A stretch of 64,000 nt of DNA from RYN-133 sp963708645 (GTDB lineage: Bacteria; Actinomycetota; Actinomycetes; Mycobacteriales; Jatrophihabitantaceae). The notes below the pieces were generated by a model, which had not been told where the DNA came from, did not search any database, and worked only from the letters and a program-made list of their open reading frames with translations. Position numbers and translations under genes: made by a program. Of this stretch, positions 1 to 7,888 are shown one piece after another; the first letter of the stretch is position 1; the number at the start of each line of letters is the position of its first letter. The stretch lies in contig CAVPTA010000013.1 in the NCBI GenBank assembly GCA_963708645.1, forward strand, positions 55,476 to 119,475. Reading direction: 5' to 3'.

Positions 1-327
1 CTGCCACAGACGGTCGGCCTCGGGCGCGCGCTCGACCTGATCCTCACCGGACGGGCGGTCGACGCCGCCGAGGCGCTGGCGATCGGCCTGGCCACCCGAG
101 TGGTCGAGCCCGGTCGGGCACGCGCGGAGGCCGAGGCGCTGGCCGCCCAGCTCGCCGAACTACCGCAGGACTGTCTGCGCTCGGACCGCCGCTCGGTCTA
201 CGACGCGCTGGGTGCGGACGTCCGCACCGCACTGGCGAGCGAGTTCGCCCACGGGCAGCAAGTCATAGCGGGGGCGGTCGCCGGCGCCCAACGCTTCGCT
301 GCCGGCGCCGGCCGCCACGGCACCTGA
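1..327 (+). CDS. Enoyl-CoA hydratase/isomerase (C-terminal part, cut by window edge)
   Basis: The frame is open from the first base and ends at a TGA, giving about 108 residues of the C-terminal part of a crotonase-fold protein. Visible features are the GRALDLILTGRAVDAAEA stretch followed by GLATRVVEPG, the usual helix and turn after the active-site region of enoyl-CoA hydratases, and then a helical tail. The oxyanion-hole and catalytic residues would lie upstream and cannot be checked. Such enzymes hydrate trans-2-enoyl-CoA in fatty-acid or amino-acid breakdown, but the substrate cannot be told from this part. Its stop codon lies inside a palindromic intergenic element. Confidence 0.8.
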   Translation: MPQTVGLGRALDLILTGRAVDAAEALAIGLATRVVEPGRARAEAEALAAQLAELPQDCLRSDRRSVYDALGADVRTALASEFAHGQQVIAGAVAGAQRFAAGAGRHGT

Positions 328-396
328 CCACAGTGGTCACTTTCGTCCTCAGTGGTCAGTTACAACTGACCACTGAGCGCCACAACTGACCACTGT
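325..396. repeat. Palindromic GTGGTCA repeat cluster between convergent genes
   Basis: The short gap between two converging genes is almost wholly palindromic. TGACCACAGTGGTCA is a perfect 15-base palindrome at 325-339. CTCAGTGGTCAGTT and its exact complement form a hairpin with a 14-bp stem and a 2-base loop at 348-377. A further AACTGACCACTGT follows. There is no U-tract, but the position suggests a bidirectional terminator or a REP-like element. A related element lies at 3212-3258. Confidence 0.75.
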
Positions 397-584
397 CAGA
401 CGTGGACGGGTTCCTGCTCGAGCATGCCCGCGAGCTGCTCGCGCAGCTCCGGGGTGTCCTCGTGCCCGTGCACGGACACTGCGTGCTCGGTCGCGGCACG
501 GATCACCTCGTCGCGCTCGCCGGTGATCGTCAGCGAGCAGTTGCTCTCGCTCGGGTACTTGCGGCAGTCAGCCATGTAGCGCAT
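396..584 (-). CDS. DUF1059 family small protein
   Basis: A 62-residue protein beginning MRYMADCRKYPSESNCSLTI. The MADCRKYPSE opening and the following ITGERDEVIRAATEHAVSVHGH are typical of the DUF1059 family of small predicted metal-binding proteins of unknown function, with conserved Cys and His residues. I chose the ATG that has GGAGGA about five bases upstream. A second ATG three codons on is the start often seen in the family, and the longer upstream frame has no family similarity. It lies downstream of the mutase gene on the same strand. Confidence 0.75.
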   Translation of the reverse strand: MRYMADCRKYPSESNCSLTITGERDEVIRAATEHAVSVHGHEDTPELREQLAGMLEQEPVHV

Positions 585-672
585 CTGTTCCTCCTCCGAC
601 GCGCGGGGGGACGCACCCATGGCAGCACCTTTGCCCCGGCCGGTAAACCAGCCGTGGCGCACAGTGTGCGAG

Positions 673-2337
673 TCAGAACTTCACGGGCTCGCGATATTCG
701 CCCCACAAAGGCTTGAACGCATTGCAGATCTCGCCGAGCGTGGCTTCGGCGCGGACGGCGTCGAGCATGTGCGGGACGGTGTTCTCGTCGTTCTCGGCAG
801 CGCGCACCATGCGCCCGATCGCCTCGTCGACCGCGGCCTGATCGCGCGTGGCGCGACGCCTGGCGACCACGTCGCGTTGTTCGAGTTCGACCTCGTGCGA
901 CACGCGCAGGATCTCGAGCGGCTCGCCGACGTCACCGAGCAACGTGTTGACGCCGACGACCTTCTTCTCCCCCTTCTCGAAGGCGACCTGGTAGGTGAAC
1001 GACGCGTCGGCGATCTCGCCGATGAACCACCCGTCCTCGATCCCGCGCAGAAGACCGGACGTCATCGTGCCGTCGCCACCGAGGTCCTTGATGCGGTCGA
1101 AGATCTTCTCCGCCTCGGCTTCGAGCTTGTCGGTGAGCTCTTCGACGTACCACGAGCCGCCGAGCGGGTCGGCGACATTGAGCACACCGGTCTCTTCAGC
1201 GATGACCTGCTGCGTGCGGAGCGCGATCTGCGCAGCCTTCGCCGACGGCAGGGCGAGCACCTCGTCCAAGGCGTTGGTGTGCAACGAGTTCGTCCCGGCC
1301 ATCACCGCGGCGAGCGCCTCGATCGCCGTCCGCACGATGTTGTTCTCGGGCTGCTGCGCTGTCAGCGAGACGCCGGCGGTCTGCGTGTGGAATCGCAGCC
1401 ATTGGGCCTTGTCGGTCTTGGCGCCGTACACGTCGCGCATCCACCGCGCCCAGATGCGGCGTGCCGCACGCAGCTTCGCGATCTCTTCGAAGAAATCGAT
1501 GTGCGCGTCGAAGAAGAACGACAATCCCGGGGCGAACTGATCGACGTCGAGCCCACGGGATTTGCCGAGCTCGACGTAGCCGAACCCGTCGGCGAGGGTG
1601 AAGGCGAGCTCCTGCGCGGCCGTCGAGCCGGCCTCGCGGATGTGGTAGCCCGACACCGACACAGGTTTGTAGGCCGGCGCCTCGGTCGAGACGTACTCCA
1701 TCAGGTCGCCGATGAGCTTGAGGTGCGGCTCGGGAGGGTAGATCCACTCCTTCTGCGCGATGTACTCCTTGTAGATGTCGGTCTGCAGCGTGCCGTTCAG
1801 CCTGGACGCGTCGGCACCCTGCCGTTCGGCGGCAACCACGTACATGCAGAACAGTGGGACGGCCGGGCCGCTGATCGTCATCGACGTCGTCGTGGCGGCC
1901 AGATCGATGCCGTCGAACAGGATGTCCATGTCGGCGGCCGAGTCGATCGCCACACCGCAGTGCCCGACCTCGCCCAGCGCGCGCTCGTCGTCGGAGTCGC
2001 GGCCCATCAGCGTCGGCATGTCGAAGGCGACCGACAGTCCGCCACCGCCCTCGGCCAGGATCATCTTGTAGCGCTCGTTGGTCTGGTGCGCGTTGCCGAA
2101 GCCGGCGAATTGACGGATCGTCCACGGCTTGCCGCGGTAACCGCTCGCGTGGATGCCTCGGGTGAACGGGTACTCCCCCGGCCACCCGATGCGCTCCATG
2201 CGCCCGTCCGGCTCGGTCGGGCCGTAGACCGGCTCGACCTCGAGCCCGGACAGCGTGGTGTAGTCGCGGTCGCGCTTGCGGGATGCGTCGTAGCGCTCCT
2301 GCCAGCGGGCGCGGGCGGCTTCGATGTCGTCGGTCAT
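673..2337 (-). CDS. icmA: Acyl-CoA mutase large subunit, isobutyryl-CoA mutase type
   Basis: A 554-residue (beta/alpha)8-barrel subunit of a coenzyme B12-dependent acyl-CoA mutase, without the C-terminal cobalamin domain of full-length methylmalonyl-CoA mutase. The substrate pocket reads WTIRQFAGFG (Phe77) and EYIAQKEW (Gln195). Methylmalonyl-CoA mutases have Tyr and Arg at these places, whereas isobutyryl-CoA mutases have Phe and Gln, so isobutyryl-CoA/butyryl-CoA interconversion is favoured. No small B12-binding subunit gene (icmB) is in the window; it would have to be elsewhere. The ATG chosen gives MTDDIEAARARW; an in-frame TTG lies three codons upstream. A 20-bp near-palindrome sits just upstream of the start. 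Confidence 0.85.
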   Translation of the reverse strand: MTDDIEAARARWQERYDASRKRDRDYTTLSGLEVEPVYGPTEPDGRMERIGWPGEYPFTRGIHASGYRGKPWTIRQFAGFGNAHQTNERYKMILAEGGGGLSVAFDMPTLMGRDSDDERALGEVGHCGVAIDSAADMDILFDGIDLAATTTSMTISGPAVPLFCMYVVAAERQGADASRLNGTLQTDIYKEYIAQKEWIYPPEPHLKLIGDLMEYVSTEAPAYKPVSVSGYHIREAGSTAAQELAFTLADGFGYVELGKSRGLDVDQFAPGLSFFFDAHIDFFEEIAKLRAARRIWARWMRDVYGAKTDKAQWLRFHTQTAGVSLTAQQPENNIVRTAIEALAAVMAGTNSLHTNALDEVLALPSAKAAQIALRTQQVIAEETGVLNVADPLGGSWYVEELTDKLEAEAEKIFDRIKDLGGDGTMTSGLLRGIEDGWFIGEIADASFTYQVAFEKGEKKVVGVNTLLGDVGEPLEILRVSHEVELEQRDVVARRRATRDQAAVDEAIGRMVRAAENDENTVPHMLDAVRAEATLGEICNAFKPLWGEYREPVKF

Positions 2338-2347
2338 GGCTCCCAAT

Positions 2348-2367
2348 TTACTTGGACGTCCTAGTAA
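2348..2367. promoter_or_regulatory. Near-perfect 20-bp palindrome upstream of icmA
   Basis: TTACTTGGACGTCCTAGTAA equals its reverse complement except at one symmetric base pair. It lies 11 bp before the mutase ATG and in the divergent gap to the sortase-like gene. Size, symmetry and position suggest a repressor operator, but the regulator is unknown. It shares CGTC-CTAGTAA-like bases with the palindrome before ccr. Confidence 0.5.
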
Positions 2368-2416
2368 TTGTCATGCGGTCTCGGTTCGAGTCTCGTCGAC
2401 CTATCCTGGAGCCGGT

Positions 2417-3205
2417 ATGAGCCAGCACACCCCGCCCCGCCACCGCCGCCGTGCGGTGCTCATTGCCGTATCGATCGCGGCGCTCGCCGTGACGCTGGTC
2501 GTCGTGCTGACGCGTAACGGCCACAGCACCCCTACCGCCAAGATCCTCGGCGCCCCGGTCGCCAGGCCGACACCGTCCGTTTCGCCGTCCGCCTCGAAAC
2601 CCGCGCCGACCCCGCGACCGAAGCCGGCACCGCCGCACGACTTCGTCGCGGCCGCCGCACCGACTTCGTTCACCTACACGGCGCCGCATTACACGATCCG
2701 GGCGACCGTGTGCGGCATGGCGTACGTCCGCCCGCTCGACCCGCCAGGCGAGCAGCACCACACCGTGTGCTGGGTGCAGCACGACTTCGGCTTCGCACCT
2801 GGCAGCAAGGGACACGGCACCACCTACGTGCTCGGCCACTCGTGGGCCGAGGATCGCCTCGAGGTGCTCAACAAGATCTCCGAGACCGCAATGCGCGAGG
2901 TGTTGCCCGAGGTCGCGCACCACACGATGCACCTCATCAGCAACGTCGCCACGTATCCGGTCACGCGGCTCGACGGTGACGTGATCACGCTGCACACTCC
3001 GGGCGGCCTGCTGCGCTACACGGTGCGTGGCGCGTTCGCGGTGGCCAAGGAGGACGCCGGCTACGTCCGCCCGCTGATGGCGCAACACACCAGGAACCGC
3101 GTCGTGATCATTACCTGCGGCGAACTGCACGGCGTCGATTACGACTACAACATCATCGTCAACGCGTTCCTGACCTCGTCCCAGGCGGCATCCGCGCGCA
3201 CGTAG
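2417..3205 (+). CDS. Sortase-like membrane-anchored protein
   Basis: A 262-residue protein with a basic N-terminus, one membrane segment (about residues 12-30), a Pro/Ser/Lys-rich linker to about residue 80 and an extracytoplasmic domain. The domain has TTYVLGHSW and VVIITCGE, matching the His and Cys strands of class E/F sortases. The catalytic Arg normally found just after the TC strand is not apparent: the matching strand reads DYDYNIIVNAF. Sortases join or anchor surface proteins by transpeptidation; activity here is uncertain. The start is ATG with GGAG six bases upstream. Confidence 0.65.
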   Translation: MSQHTPPRHRRRAVLIAVSIAALAVTLVVVLTRNGHSTPTAKILGAPVARPTPSVSPSASKPAPTPRPKPAPPHDFVAAAAPTSFTYTAPHYTIRATVCGMAYVRPLDPPGEQHHTVCWVQHDFGFAPGSKGHGTTYVLGHSWAEDRLEVLNKISETAMREVLPEVAHHTMHLISNVATYPVTRLDGDVITLHTPGGLLRYTVRGAFAVAKEDAGYVRPLMAQHTRNRVVIITCGELHGVDYDYNIIVNAFLTSSQAASART

Positions 3206-3211
3206 CCCCGC

Positions 3212-3258
3212 CGAGTGGTCACTTACGCGCCGAGTGGTCATAAGTAACTGACCACTCG
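3212..3258. repeat. Second GTGGTCA palindromic element
   Basis: CGAGTGGTCA, an 8-base loop and TGACCACTCG form a perfect 10-bp stem at 3231-3258, preceded by another CGAGTGGTCA at 3212. It shares its AGTGGTCA core with the element at 325-396 and also lies between convergent genes, so it may end transcription in both directions. Confidence 0.7.
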
Positions 3259-3263
3259 CGCGA

Positions 3264-3785
3264 TCAGGAGTCGTAGTCGCCGGCGTCCTGTCGCAACGTG
3301 CGCAGGACGGTGAAAACCTGTCGCAGTTCGCCGGCGTCCAAGGCGGACATCCCGAAGCGCGCGCCGTTGAGGTCGGCCGTTGCCTTCGTGGCGACGGCGC
3401 GGCCTTCGTCGGTGATCACGGCAAGCGTGCCGCGTCCGTCGCGCGGGTTGGGCTCACGGCGCACGAGGCCGGCCGACTCGAGCCGGTCGATGACGTTCGT
3501 GACTGACGTAGCGTGCACCTGCAGCCGCTCACCGATCTTCGACAGCGGCAGCGCCCCGGCCTTGGAGTACAGCAGCAGCACGAGGGCTTCGTAGCGGCTG
3601 AAGGTGATTCCGTAGGGCCGCAATCTGCTGTCCAGTTCGGCGATCAGGATCTGATGCGCTCGCATGATGGACGTGACCGCGCGCATCGAGTCGTAGACCT
3701 CGCTCGGCTCTTCGGGCCAGTTGCGTTCCCACAACGCCCCGGCCCGTTCGATCGGGTCGAAGTCGAGCGGCGGTTGCGACGGCAT
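3264..3785 (-). CDS. MarR-family transcriptional regulator
   Basis: A 173-residue winged-helix regulator. The recognition region LSKIGERLQVHATSVTNVID is followed by the wing RREPNPRDGRGTLAVITDEG, the diagnostic MarR DRR-like element, and a C-terminal dimerisation helix. These proteins usually repress nearby genes and are released by small phenolic or acyl ligands. It is divergent from the prolyl oligopeptidase gene with only about 47 bp between the starts, so it may control that promoter and its own. The ligand cannot be deduced. Confidence 0.88.
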   Translation of the reverse strand: MPSQPPLDFDPIERAGALWERNWPEEPSEVYDSMRAVTSIMRAHQILIAELDSRLRPYGITFSRYEALVLLLYSKAGALPLSKIGERLQVHATSVTNVIDRLESAGLVRREPNPRDGRGTLAVITDEGRAVATKATADLNGARFGMSALDAGELRQVFTVLRTLRQDAGDYDS

Positions 3786-3832
3786 GGCCCCACGTTATCG
3801 AGATCGCACCCGGACGGTGATACTCGCAGGCG

Positions 3833-5851
3833 ATGCTTCCCGAGACACGCACCGTTGATCAGAGCGACGACTATTTCGGCACGACTGTCGACGACCCGTA
3901 CCGCTGGCTCGAGAACAGCGACGACCCCGAGGTCGCTGCGTGGCTCGCGGCGCAGGCTGCCGAGACCCGCGCGCGGCTCGACACGCTCGCCGACCCGGCC
4001 CCGATCCGCGCCGTGCTCGATCGCGCGGTGCGCCGACCGCACAGTGGTCTGCCGCGCCACCACGGCCCGTACTGGTTCCGCACCGACAACGACGGCGTCC
4101 AGCAACAAGACGTGCTGCTGGTCGAGCGCGAGCCCTTCGACGGCGCACGAGTTCTGATCGACCCGAACACGCTGGGCGACGCCAGCACGTCCATCGCGGC
4201 GTTCCAACCCAGCCCGGACGGCGAGCTGGTCGCGTACAGCTACAGCGACGCCGGCAGTGACTGGCGCACGTGGCGCGTCCGCGAGACCGCGACCGGCGCG
4301 GACCGGCCGGACGAGGTGCGCTGGTCGAAGTTCACGTGGCCGCACTGGCTGCCGGACGGCTCCGGTTTCGTCTACGGCGCTTTCGACCCGCCGACAGGCG
4401 ACGCCCTGACTTCGAGCAACGCGGGCATGCGCCTGATGCTGCACCGGCTCGGCGACGACACCGACACACTCGTGTTCGCACTCCCCGACGAACCCGAGAT
4501 CAACTTCTGGCCCGAGGTCACCCACGACCACCGCTGGCTGGTCGTCCTCGGCACCCGCGGCACCGATCCCCGCGCACGAGTCTGGGTCGCCGATCTCGCC
4601 GAAGGGCTGCAGCTGCGTCCGCTGATCGCCGCGGCCGACGCTGCCCGGCAGCTTGTCGGTTCGCTCGGCGACGAACTCATCATGCTGACCGACCTCGCCG
4701 CGCCTCTGTCGCGCATCGTTGCGGTCGCCGGCGACGGCTCGGTGCGCGAACTCGTCGCCGAGGGCGACGACCAACTCGAAGCCGCCCGGCTGGTGGGTGG
4801 CCGACTGGTCGTGCAGTGGCTGCACGACGCCGCCGCCCGGCTCACCGTCCACGATCTCGACGGGACGCAGCTCGCGACGCCGAACCTGCCCGGCCTCGGC
4901 AGCATCGTCGAACTCGAGGCGAACCCCGACGACACCGTGGTGCATCTCGGCTGGACGACGTTCACCGCCCCGCCGTCGGTGCTGGCATATCGGGTCGACA
5001 CCGGGGCGCTGAGCACGGTCTTCGAAACCTCGCTGGACACCGACCTCGTCACCGAGCAGGTCTTCGTCACGAGCAAGGACGGCGCGCGGGTGCCGCTGTT
5101 CCTCGTGCACCGTCCGGACGTGACGATCGCGAACGGACCGCACCCGGCCTGGCTCTACGGCTACGGCGGCTTCCGCATCGCGATGACACCGACGTTCGAC
5201 CCGACCCGGTTCGCGTTCGCGTCGGCCGGCGGCATCGTGGCTGTCGCCTGCCTGCGTGGCGGCGGCGAGTACGGCACGGCCTGGCACGACGCCGGTCGCC
5301 TCGCGCGCAAGCAGAACGTGTTCGACGACGCGATCGCCTGCGCCGAGCACCTGATCGCGACCGGCTGGACTGACAACGAACACCTGGCTCTGTCCGGGCG
5401 GTCCAACGGCGGGCTGCTGGCAGGCGCGGTGCTCACGCAGCGGCCCGACCTGTTCGCCGCGGTCGTCCCCGAGGTCGGCGTGCTCGACATGCTGCGCTTC
5501 CCGCTCTGGACGATCGGGTGGGCCTGGACGTCCGATCTCGGCGATCCGCGCGGCGACGCCGACCAGTTCGCCGCGATCCACGCGTACTCGCCGCTGCACA
5601 ACCTGCGCAGCGACGCCGGCTACCCGCCCGTCATGGTGATGACGAGCGATCACGACGACCGCGTCGTCCCGGCGCACAGCCTGAAGTTCGCCGCTCGGCT
5701 GCAGGCCGTCTCACCTCCGGACGCCGTCGCGCTGCTGCGCGTCGACACAGCGAGCGGCCACGGCTACGGCCGCTCACACGACGCGCTTGTCGCCGAACGC
5801 ACGGACATGCTGCGGTTCCTGTCTCACCACACCGGCCTCGGGTGGCAGTAA
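3833..5851 (+). CDS. Prolyl oligopeptidase family serine peptidase (S9A)
   Basis: A 672-residue cytosolic-type peptidase with no signal peptide. The N-terminal half opens with DDYFGTTVDDPYRWLE, the typical S9A start, and continues as a beta-propeller. The C-terminal half is an alpha/beta-hydrolase with YGYGGFRIAMTP, CLRGGGEYG, the nucleophile elbow GRSNGG (Ser524), the Asp in SDHDDRVVP and the His in SGHGYGRS. It would cleave short proline-containing peptides. The acyl-CoA dehydrogenase follows 10 bp downstream, so they may be cotranscribed. Confidence 0.92.
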   Translation: MLPETRTVDQSDDYFGTTVDDPYRWLENSDDPEVAAWLAAQAAETRARLDTLADPAPIRAVLDRAVRRPHSGLPRHHGPYWFRTDNDGVQQQDVLLVEREPFDGARVLIDPNTLGDASTSIAAFQPSPDGELVAYSYSDAGSDWRTWRVRETATGADRPDEVRWSKFTWPHWLPDGSGFVYGAFDPPTGDALTSSNAGMRLMLHRLGDDTDTLVFALPDEPEINFWPEVTHDHRWLVVLGTRGTDPRARVWVADLAEGLQLRPLIAAADAARQLVGSLGDELIMLTDLAAPLSRIVAVAGDGSVRELVAEGDDQLEAARLVGGRLVVQWLHDAAARLTVHDLDGTQLATPNLPGLGSIVELEANPDDTVVHLGWTTFTAPPSVLAYRVDTGALSTVFETSLDTDLVTEQVFVTSKDGARVPLFLVHRPDVTIANGPHPAWLYGYGGFRIAMTPTFDPTRFAFASAGGIVAVACLRGGGEYGTAWHDAGRLARKQNVFDDAIACAEHLIATGWTDNEHLALSGRSNGGLLAGAVLTQRPDLFAAVVPEVGVLDMLRFPLWTIGWAWTSDLGDPRGDADQFAAIHAYSPLHNLRSDAGYPPVMVMTSDHDDRVVPAHSLKFAARLQAVSPPDAVALLRVDTASGHGYGRSHDALVAERTDMLRFLSHHTGLGWQ

Positions 5852-5861
5852 CGTCGCGCGT

Positions 5862-7037
5862 ATGAGTGACGCCCTCGATCGCCTCGACCTGCTCGATCTC
5901 GACGACGAACTCAGCGACGACGATCGCCTGCTGCGCGACACCGTACGCAAGTTCGCCAACGACCGGCTGCGTCCGCACATCCAGCAGTGGTTCGAGGACG
6001 GCACGCTGCCGGCACGCGACCTGGCCCGCGAGTTCGGCGAGTTGGGCGTGCTCGGCATGCACCTCGACGGCTACGGCTGCCAGGGCGCCAAGTCGTCGCA
6101 GTACGGCCTCGTGTGCGCCGAGATCGAGGCGATCGATTCAGGGCTGCGGTCACTGGTCAGCGTGCAGGGTTCGCTCGCGATGTACTCGATCCACGCGTAC
6201 GGCAGCGAGGAGCAGAAGCAGCACTGGCTGCCGCGCATGGCGACCGGCGAGGCGATCGGCTGCTTCGGGCTGACCGAGCCCGACTCCGGCTCCGACCCCG
6301 GCTCGATGCGCACGCGCGCGCGACGCGACGGCGATGACTGGGTGCTGTCGGGGAACAAGATGTGGATCACCAACGGCTCGATCGCCGACGTCGCCGTGGT
6401 CTGGGCGCGCACCGAGGAGGACGGCGTTCGCGGCTTCCTCGTCGAGAAGGGCACGCCGGGCTTCACCGCCCAGGACGTCCATCACAAGATCTCGCTGCGG
6501 GCCTCGGTCACCAGCGAGCTGATCCTGGACGACGTCCGCGTGCCCGCGTCGGCGATGCTGCCCGAGGTGCGGGGACTCAAGGGACCGCTCGGATGCCTGA
6601 CCGAGGCCCGGTTCGGCATCATCTGGGGCGTCACCGGTGCCGCGCGTGATGCGCTCGCAGCCACGCTCGACTACGCGGGCAGCCGCACCCAGTTCGGCAA
6701 GCCCATCGCGGGGTTCCAGCTGACCCAGAAGAAGTTCGCCGATCTGAGTGTGCGGCTGCAGCAGATGCAGCTCACCGCCCGGCGACTCGGCGAGCTCAAG
6801 GACGCCGGACGGATCGCGCCGCACCAGGTCAGTTTCGGCAAGTTCGCCAACGTGCGCGGCGCCCTGGAGATCTGTCGCGAGGCACGCTCGATCCTCGGCG
6901 GCAGCGGCATCACCACCGAGTACCCGGTGCTGCGCCACGCAGTGAACCTCGAGACGGTCTACACCTACGAGGGCACCCACGAGGTGCACACGCTCGTGCT
7001 CGGCAGCCGGCTGACCGGCATCGACGCCTTCCGCTGA
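5862..7037 (+). CDS. Acyl-CoA dehydrogenase, glutaryl-CoA dehydrogenase type
   Basis: A 391-residue flavoenzyme. It has the FAD/acyl-CoA motif CFGLTEPDSGSDPGSM, KMWITNGSIADVAVVWAR, GSRTQFGKPIAGFQL and the catalytic base in TYEGTHEVH (Glu370, the position used by glutaryl-CoA dehydrogenases). Glutaryl-CoA dehydrogenase oxidises and decarboxylates glutaryl-CoA to crotonyl-CoA, which would feed the crotonyl-CoA carboxylase/reductase also found in this window; that link is inference. The start is the ATG 10 bp after the peptidase stop. Confidence 0.85.
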   Translation: MSDALDRLDLLDLDDELSDDDRLLRDTVRKFANDRLRPHIQQWFEDGTLPARDLAREFGELGVLGMHLDGYGCQGAKSSQYGLVCAEIEAIDSGLRSLVSVQGSLAMYSIHAYGSEEQKQHWLPRMATGEAIGCFGLTEPDSGSDPGSMRTRARRDGDDWVLSGNKMWITNGSIADVAVVWARTEEDGVRGFLVEKGTPGFTAQDVHHKISLRASVTSELILDDVRVPASAMLPEVRGLKGPLGCLTEARFGIIWGVTGAARDALAATLDYAGSRTQFGKPIAGFQLTQKKFADLSVRLQQMQLTARRLGELKDAGRIAPHQVSFGKFANVRGALEICREARSILGGSGITTEYPVLRHAVNLETVYTYEGTHEVHTLVLGSRLTGIDAFR

Positions 7038-7065
7038 CGCGACCCACTGACGTCGAGCGGCGGGT

Positions 7066-7740
7066 TCAGCGCGGAACGGCGAGGACCTGACCGACGCGGA
7101 TGAAGTTCGGGTTGTGGATGCGCGAGCGGTTGTGCTGCCAGAGCGCGCGCCAGCCGCCGCGCACGTGCAACCGGTTCGCGATCGAGGCAAGGGTGTCGCC
7201 CGGACGCACGCGGTAGTGCGTGCCGTGCGCCTGCTTGTGGCGCGTGCCGTGGTGGTGCTGGTGACGGTGTTTACGGGCGTGGTGCTTGCGGTGGCGATGC
7301 GATGACGGCGAGTGCATCGGCCGCGCCTCGGTCGGCAGCGGCGCCGAGGTTGCGTCGCCGGACGAACGGGTCAGACCCGCCCGCGGCCCGCACACGGGCC
7401 ACGCGCCGGGGCCCTGCGCCGCGAGCACGCGGCGGGCGACCTCGATCTGCTCCAGCCGCGTTGCCAAGTCGGCGCGTGAGGCGTACTTGGTGCCGTGGTA
7501 CCCGGCCCAGGTCGAGCGCGAGAACTGCACGCCGCCGTAGTAGCCGTTGCCCGTGTTGATGTGCCAGTTGTTCCCGCTCTCGCAGGACGCGACCCGGTCC
7601 CAGACATTGCCCGCTGCCTCGGCAGCGGGAGCCGCGGCGACAGCGGCGCCGGCGAGACCGGCCGCGGCGACGCCCACGGCGAGGCTCTTGCCGATCGGCA
7701 CGCTGAGTTCGCGCTGCTTACGGTGTTTGGGTTTGTACAT
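7066..7740 (-). CDS. Resuscitation-promoting-factor-like protein with LysM domain
   Basis: A 224-residue secreted protein. A signal region (about 1-43, ending AAEAAG) precedes an Rpf transglycosylase domain: VWDRVASCESGNNWHINTGN with the catalytic Glu in CESGNNW, then GYYGGVQFSRSTWAGYHGTKYA. A His/Lys/Arg-rich linker follows (about 145-175), then a C-terminal LysM domain beginning YRVRPGDTLASIANRLHV. Rpf proteins cut peptidoglycan glycan strands and help dormant actinobacteria resume growth; LysM holds the enzyme on the wall. The histidine-rich linker could bind metal, which is speculation. Confidence 0.92.
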   Translation of the reverse strand: MYKPKHRKQRELSVPIGKSLAVGVAAAGLAGAAVAAAPAAEAAGNVWDRVASCESGNNWHINTGNGYYGGVQFSRSTWAGYHGTKYASRADLATRLEQIEVARRVLAAQGPGAWPVCGPRAGLTRSSGDATSAPLPTEARPMHSPSSHRHRKHHARKHRHQHHHGTRHKQAHGTHYRVRPGDTLASIANRLHVRGGWRALWQHNRSRIHNPNFIRVGQVLAVPR

Positions 7741-7775
7741 TCGAGTCCTTACGAGTTACATCACGAAACGATTAC

Positions 7776-7800
7776 GAACAGTCACCGTAAAGGACTGTTC
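7776..7800. promoter_or_regulatory. Inverted repeat in the leader of the rpf-like gene
   Basis: GAACAGTC and GACTGTTC, separated by nine bases, lie about 36-60 bases upstream of the Rpf-LysM start. This could be an operator or a leader hairpin. I do not see the cyclic-di-AMP riboswitch often found before actinobacterial rpf genes, and the leader looks too short for one. Confidence 0.4.
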
Positions 7801-7888
7801 TCGAATCACCAAAACGCCCTATGTACTAAGTCACTCGCGCATTCAGCGCAGAAATTCGGGCAAATCCGGCCAACTCGCCGCGCGTCGG

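Noticed and set aside
619..2364. A 581-codon open frame antisense to the mutase gene
   Set aside because: No family similarity; the minus strand encodes an intact mutase.
2376..2392. GGTTCGAGTC resembling a tRNA T-loop
   Set aside because: No complementary T-stem, acceptor stem or anticodon arm around it.
3644..5677. A 677-codon open frame antisense to the prolyl oligopeptidase
   Set aside because: Arg/Val/Asp-rich nonsense composition, no motif, and a perfect peptidase on the other strand.
7741..7888. Cyclic-di-AMP (ydaO-type) riboswitch before the rpf-like gene
   Set aside because: The gap is short and lacks the conserved core; only a simple inverted repeat is visible.
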